Assembly (NCBI GenBank): GCA_002010215.1
Contig: MTMY01000047.1
Location: forward strand, 62,001-126,000
DNA: 64,000 nucleotides
Origin: Archaeoglobus sp. JdFR-37
GTDB lineage: Archaea; Halobacteriota; Archaeoglobi; Archaeoglobales; Archaeoglobaceae
Direction: 5' to 3'
Of this stretch, positions 62,843-64,000 are shown in pieces (position 1 is the first letter of the stretch; every line of letters begins with the position of its first letter). The notes below the pieces were generated by a model. It did no database searches and had not been told where the DNA came from. It was given only the letters and a program-made list of their open reading frames with translations. Made by a program: the position numbers and the translations under genes.

Positions 62843-64000
62843 TCACGGGAAGAATATGCCACTCTTTCCATCCCAGTCTGGTGGCGGGCAGGCGAAGGGT
62901 ATGTTTTCGTCCCATTTGCCAATGACACCCTTCTTGTAAAGCTCCTCAAGCTCTTCCTGAGACATGCCGAGAAGCCTAATGAAAACATGCTCATTGTCTA
63001 TACCCACAGGTCTTGCAGTCCACTTAATTCTACCTGGTGTTTCGCTCAGCTTAGGAACCGGTGCCACTTCTGCTAGTTCTCCCCATATTGGGTCCTCATA
63101 TATCCACACAGACTTTCTTGCTCTCCAGTGATCATCCTCATACTGATCTTTAGCACTCATGACTTTTGCAGCAGCAAATCCAAACTTCTCTGCAAGCTCC
63201 TCCAGTTCAGCAACGCTCTTTTCTCTAGCCCATTCATGAAGAACTTTGTAGATAACTGCCTGGTTTTCCTCTTTCAGTCTCTCCTCTATGTTGGTATATT
63301 TTTCGAAGATATCGAATCTACCCATCGCTTCACACAGCCCCCTGAATTCATCTTCGTTGAATGCTGCAATGGCAACGTACCCATCTTTGGCTCTGACTAT
63401 GTCTGACGGTACAATTGCCACATCTCTATTCCCGTAGCGCTCCCTGTTTTTGCCTGTTAGTCCGATATAAATCCATGTCCAGTCCATGTTTCTCATAAGG
63501 TTCTCAGCTTGGGGATGATCGATGTACTGCCCCTCCCCTGTATTCTCTCTCCAGTAGAGAGCCACCATTACAGCGAATGCACCCATGAGAGCGCCATAGA
63601 AATCACCAATCCAAGCACCAGCCTTCAGCGGGATAGCATCTGGGAAGCCTGTTGTTTCAATGAGTCCTGAAACGGCCTGAGCAACAGCATCGTAACTCGG
63701 CCTGAAGGTGAAGGGCCCCCACTGCCCGAAGCCGGACATACTAATGTAAATCAGGCGGGGATTGATTTTGCTGAGCTGTCTATAGCCGATACCCCACCTA
63801 TCGACAGTTCCTGGCCTGTAGTTTTCAACAATAACATCGCTCCGCTTAGCCAGCCTGTATATCAAATCCTTACCTTCTGGAGTTCGCATGTCGATGGTTA
63901 TGTGGTATTTGCTGTTGTTTGTAGCCTCAAAACCGGCAGCCAGGTTCTTATAGAAGTCTGCAAAGGGTGTGAGTGGGCGCATGGTGTCTCCTCTGCCAGG
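62843..64000 (-). CDS. Family III CoA-transferase, second subunit (5' end outside window)
   Basis: The frame is open past base 64000 (PGRGDTMRPLTPFADF before and after the ATG at 63982), so the true start is outside. About 385 residues are seen: VENYRPGTVDRWGIGYRQLSKINP, FRPSYDAVAQAVSGLIETTG with the catalytic-position Asp, and GEGQYIDHPQAENLM. It resembles the downstream transferase in order but not closely in sequence, as for alpha/beta subunits of one enzyme. Substrate not readable from sequence; benzylsuccinate, phenyllactate or a similar aromatic acid is plausible. Confidence 0.85.
   Translation of the reverse strand, partial: PGRGDTMRPLTPFADFYKNLAAGFEATNNSKYHITIDMRTPEGKDLIYRLAKRSDVIVENYRPGTVDRWGIGYRQLSKINPRLIYISMSGFGQWGPFTFRPSYDAVAQAVSGLIETTGFPDAIPLKAGAWIGDFYGALMGAFAVMVALYWRENTGEGQYIDHPQAENLMRNMDWTWIYIGLTGKNRERYGNRDVAIVPSDIVRAKDGYVAIAAFNEDEFRGLCEAMGRFDIFEKYTNIEERLKEENQAVIYKVLHEWAREKSVAELEELAEKFGFAAAKVMSAKDQYEDDHWRARKSVWIYEDPIWGELAEVAPVPKLSETPGRIKWTARPVGIDNEHVFIRLLGMSQEELEELYKKGVIGKWDENIPFACPPPDWDGKSGIFFP

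Noticed and set aside
1..64000. CRISPR arrays, insertion sequences, rRNA and replication origin
   Set aside because: No regularly spaced long repeats, no transposase-like protein, no rRNA-like sequence and no orc1/cdc6 gene were seen on reading through.

Overview
The window comes from a hyperthermophilic or thermophilic archaeon of the Archaeoglobales type, most like Ferroglobus placidus. This is inferred from content: archaeal proteasome, exosome and RNase P genes with Archaeoglobus-like sequences, futalosine menaquinone synthesis, a complete nitrate reductase, NO reductase, and CoA-transferase and phenylacetate-CoA-ligase genes of anaerobic aromatic-acid metabolism. Arg codons are mostly AGA/AGG. 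Many genes start right at a leaderless distance (about 22-28 bp) from a TATA box; the others have a GGTGA/AGGTG-type Shine-Dalgarno.

Layout. 1-6.2 kb: a DUF401 membrane protein cut by the window edge, an RND/MMPL exporter with a COG1361 surface protein, a divergent TrmB-type regulator and a small winged-helix protein. 6.3-18.6 kb: housekeeping and metabolism (DHH/RecJ-like nuclease, MqnD, RibB/RibK, hotdog thioesterases, ArgC, an M20 deacylase, a membrane-anchored winged-helix protein, a SLC13/DASS carrier, an RHH regulator, malic enzyme). 18.8-25.0 kb: the archaeal exosome-proteasome superoperon (L15e, COG1325 protein, Rpp30, Pop5, PsmA, SBDS, Rrp4, Rrp41, Rrp42, L37Ae, Rpo12).

25.1-44.0 kb is a denitrification island. 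It holds norC-norB-ctaB-cytochrome c; a divergent hemerythrin plus DsrE-like pair sharing a duplicated palindromic operator with norC; narK; narGHJI preceded by a diheme cytochrome c and an unannotated 46-codon leader ORF; a formate/nitrite channel with a partner membrane protein; WtpABC molybdate/tungstate uptake; a divergent Tfx regulator; and a triheme c lipoprotein. Together these import nitrate and molybdate, reduce nitrate on the cytoplasmic side, export nitrite and detoxify or respire NO. No recognisable nirS/nirK nitrite reductase is in the window.

44.1-50.1 kb: AtoE-type fatty-acid transporter, a broken ferritin-like-encapsulin fusion gene (two frameshifts and one in-frame TAG), a DUF98 chorismate-lyase family protein probably started at CTG, a UPF0200-UPF0201 fusion, the two-subunit class I fumarase and tRNA-Val(GAC). 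50.2-55.0 kb: PaaK ligase, a 28-aa symporter accessory protein with its sodium:solute symporter, an Lrp-type regulator, a flavin-reductase-like split barrel and NIF3. 55.1-61.0 kb: pstSCAB with an ArsC-like phosphatase and PhoU, facing a SpoVT/AbrB-PhoU fusion regulator. 61.2-64.0 kb: tRNA-Gln(CTG) and two family III CoA-transferases, the second cut by the right edge. No gene-free stretch exceeds 300 bases, and I see no insertion sequence, CRISPR array, rRNA or replication origin.
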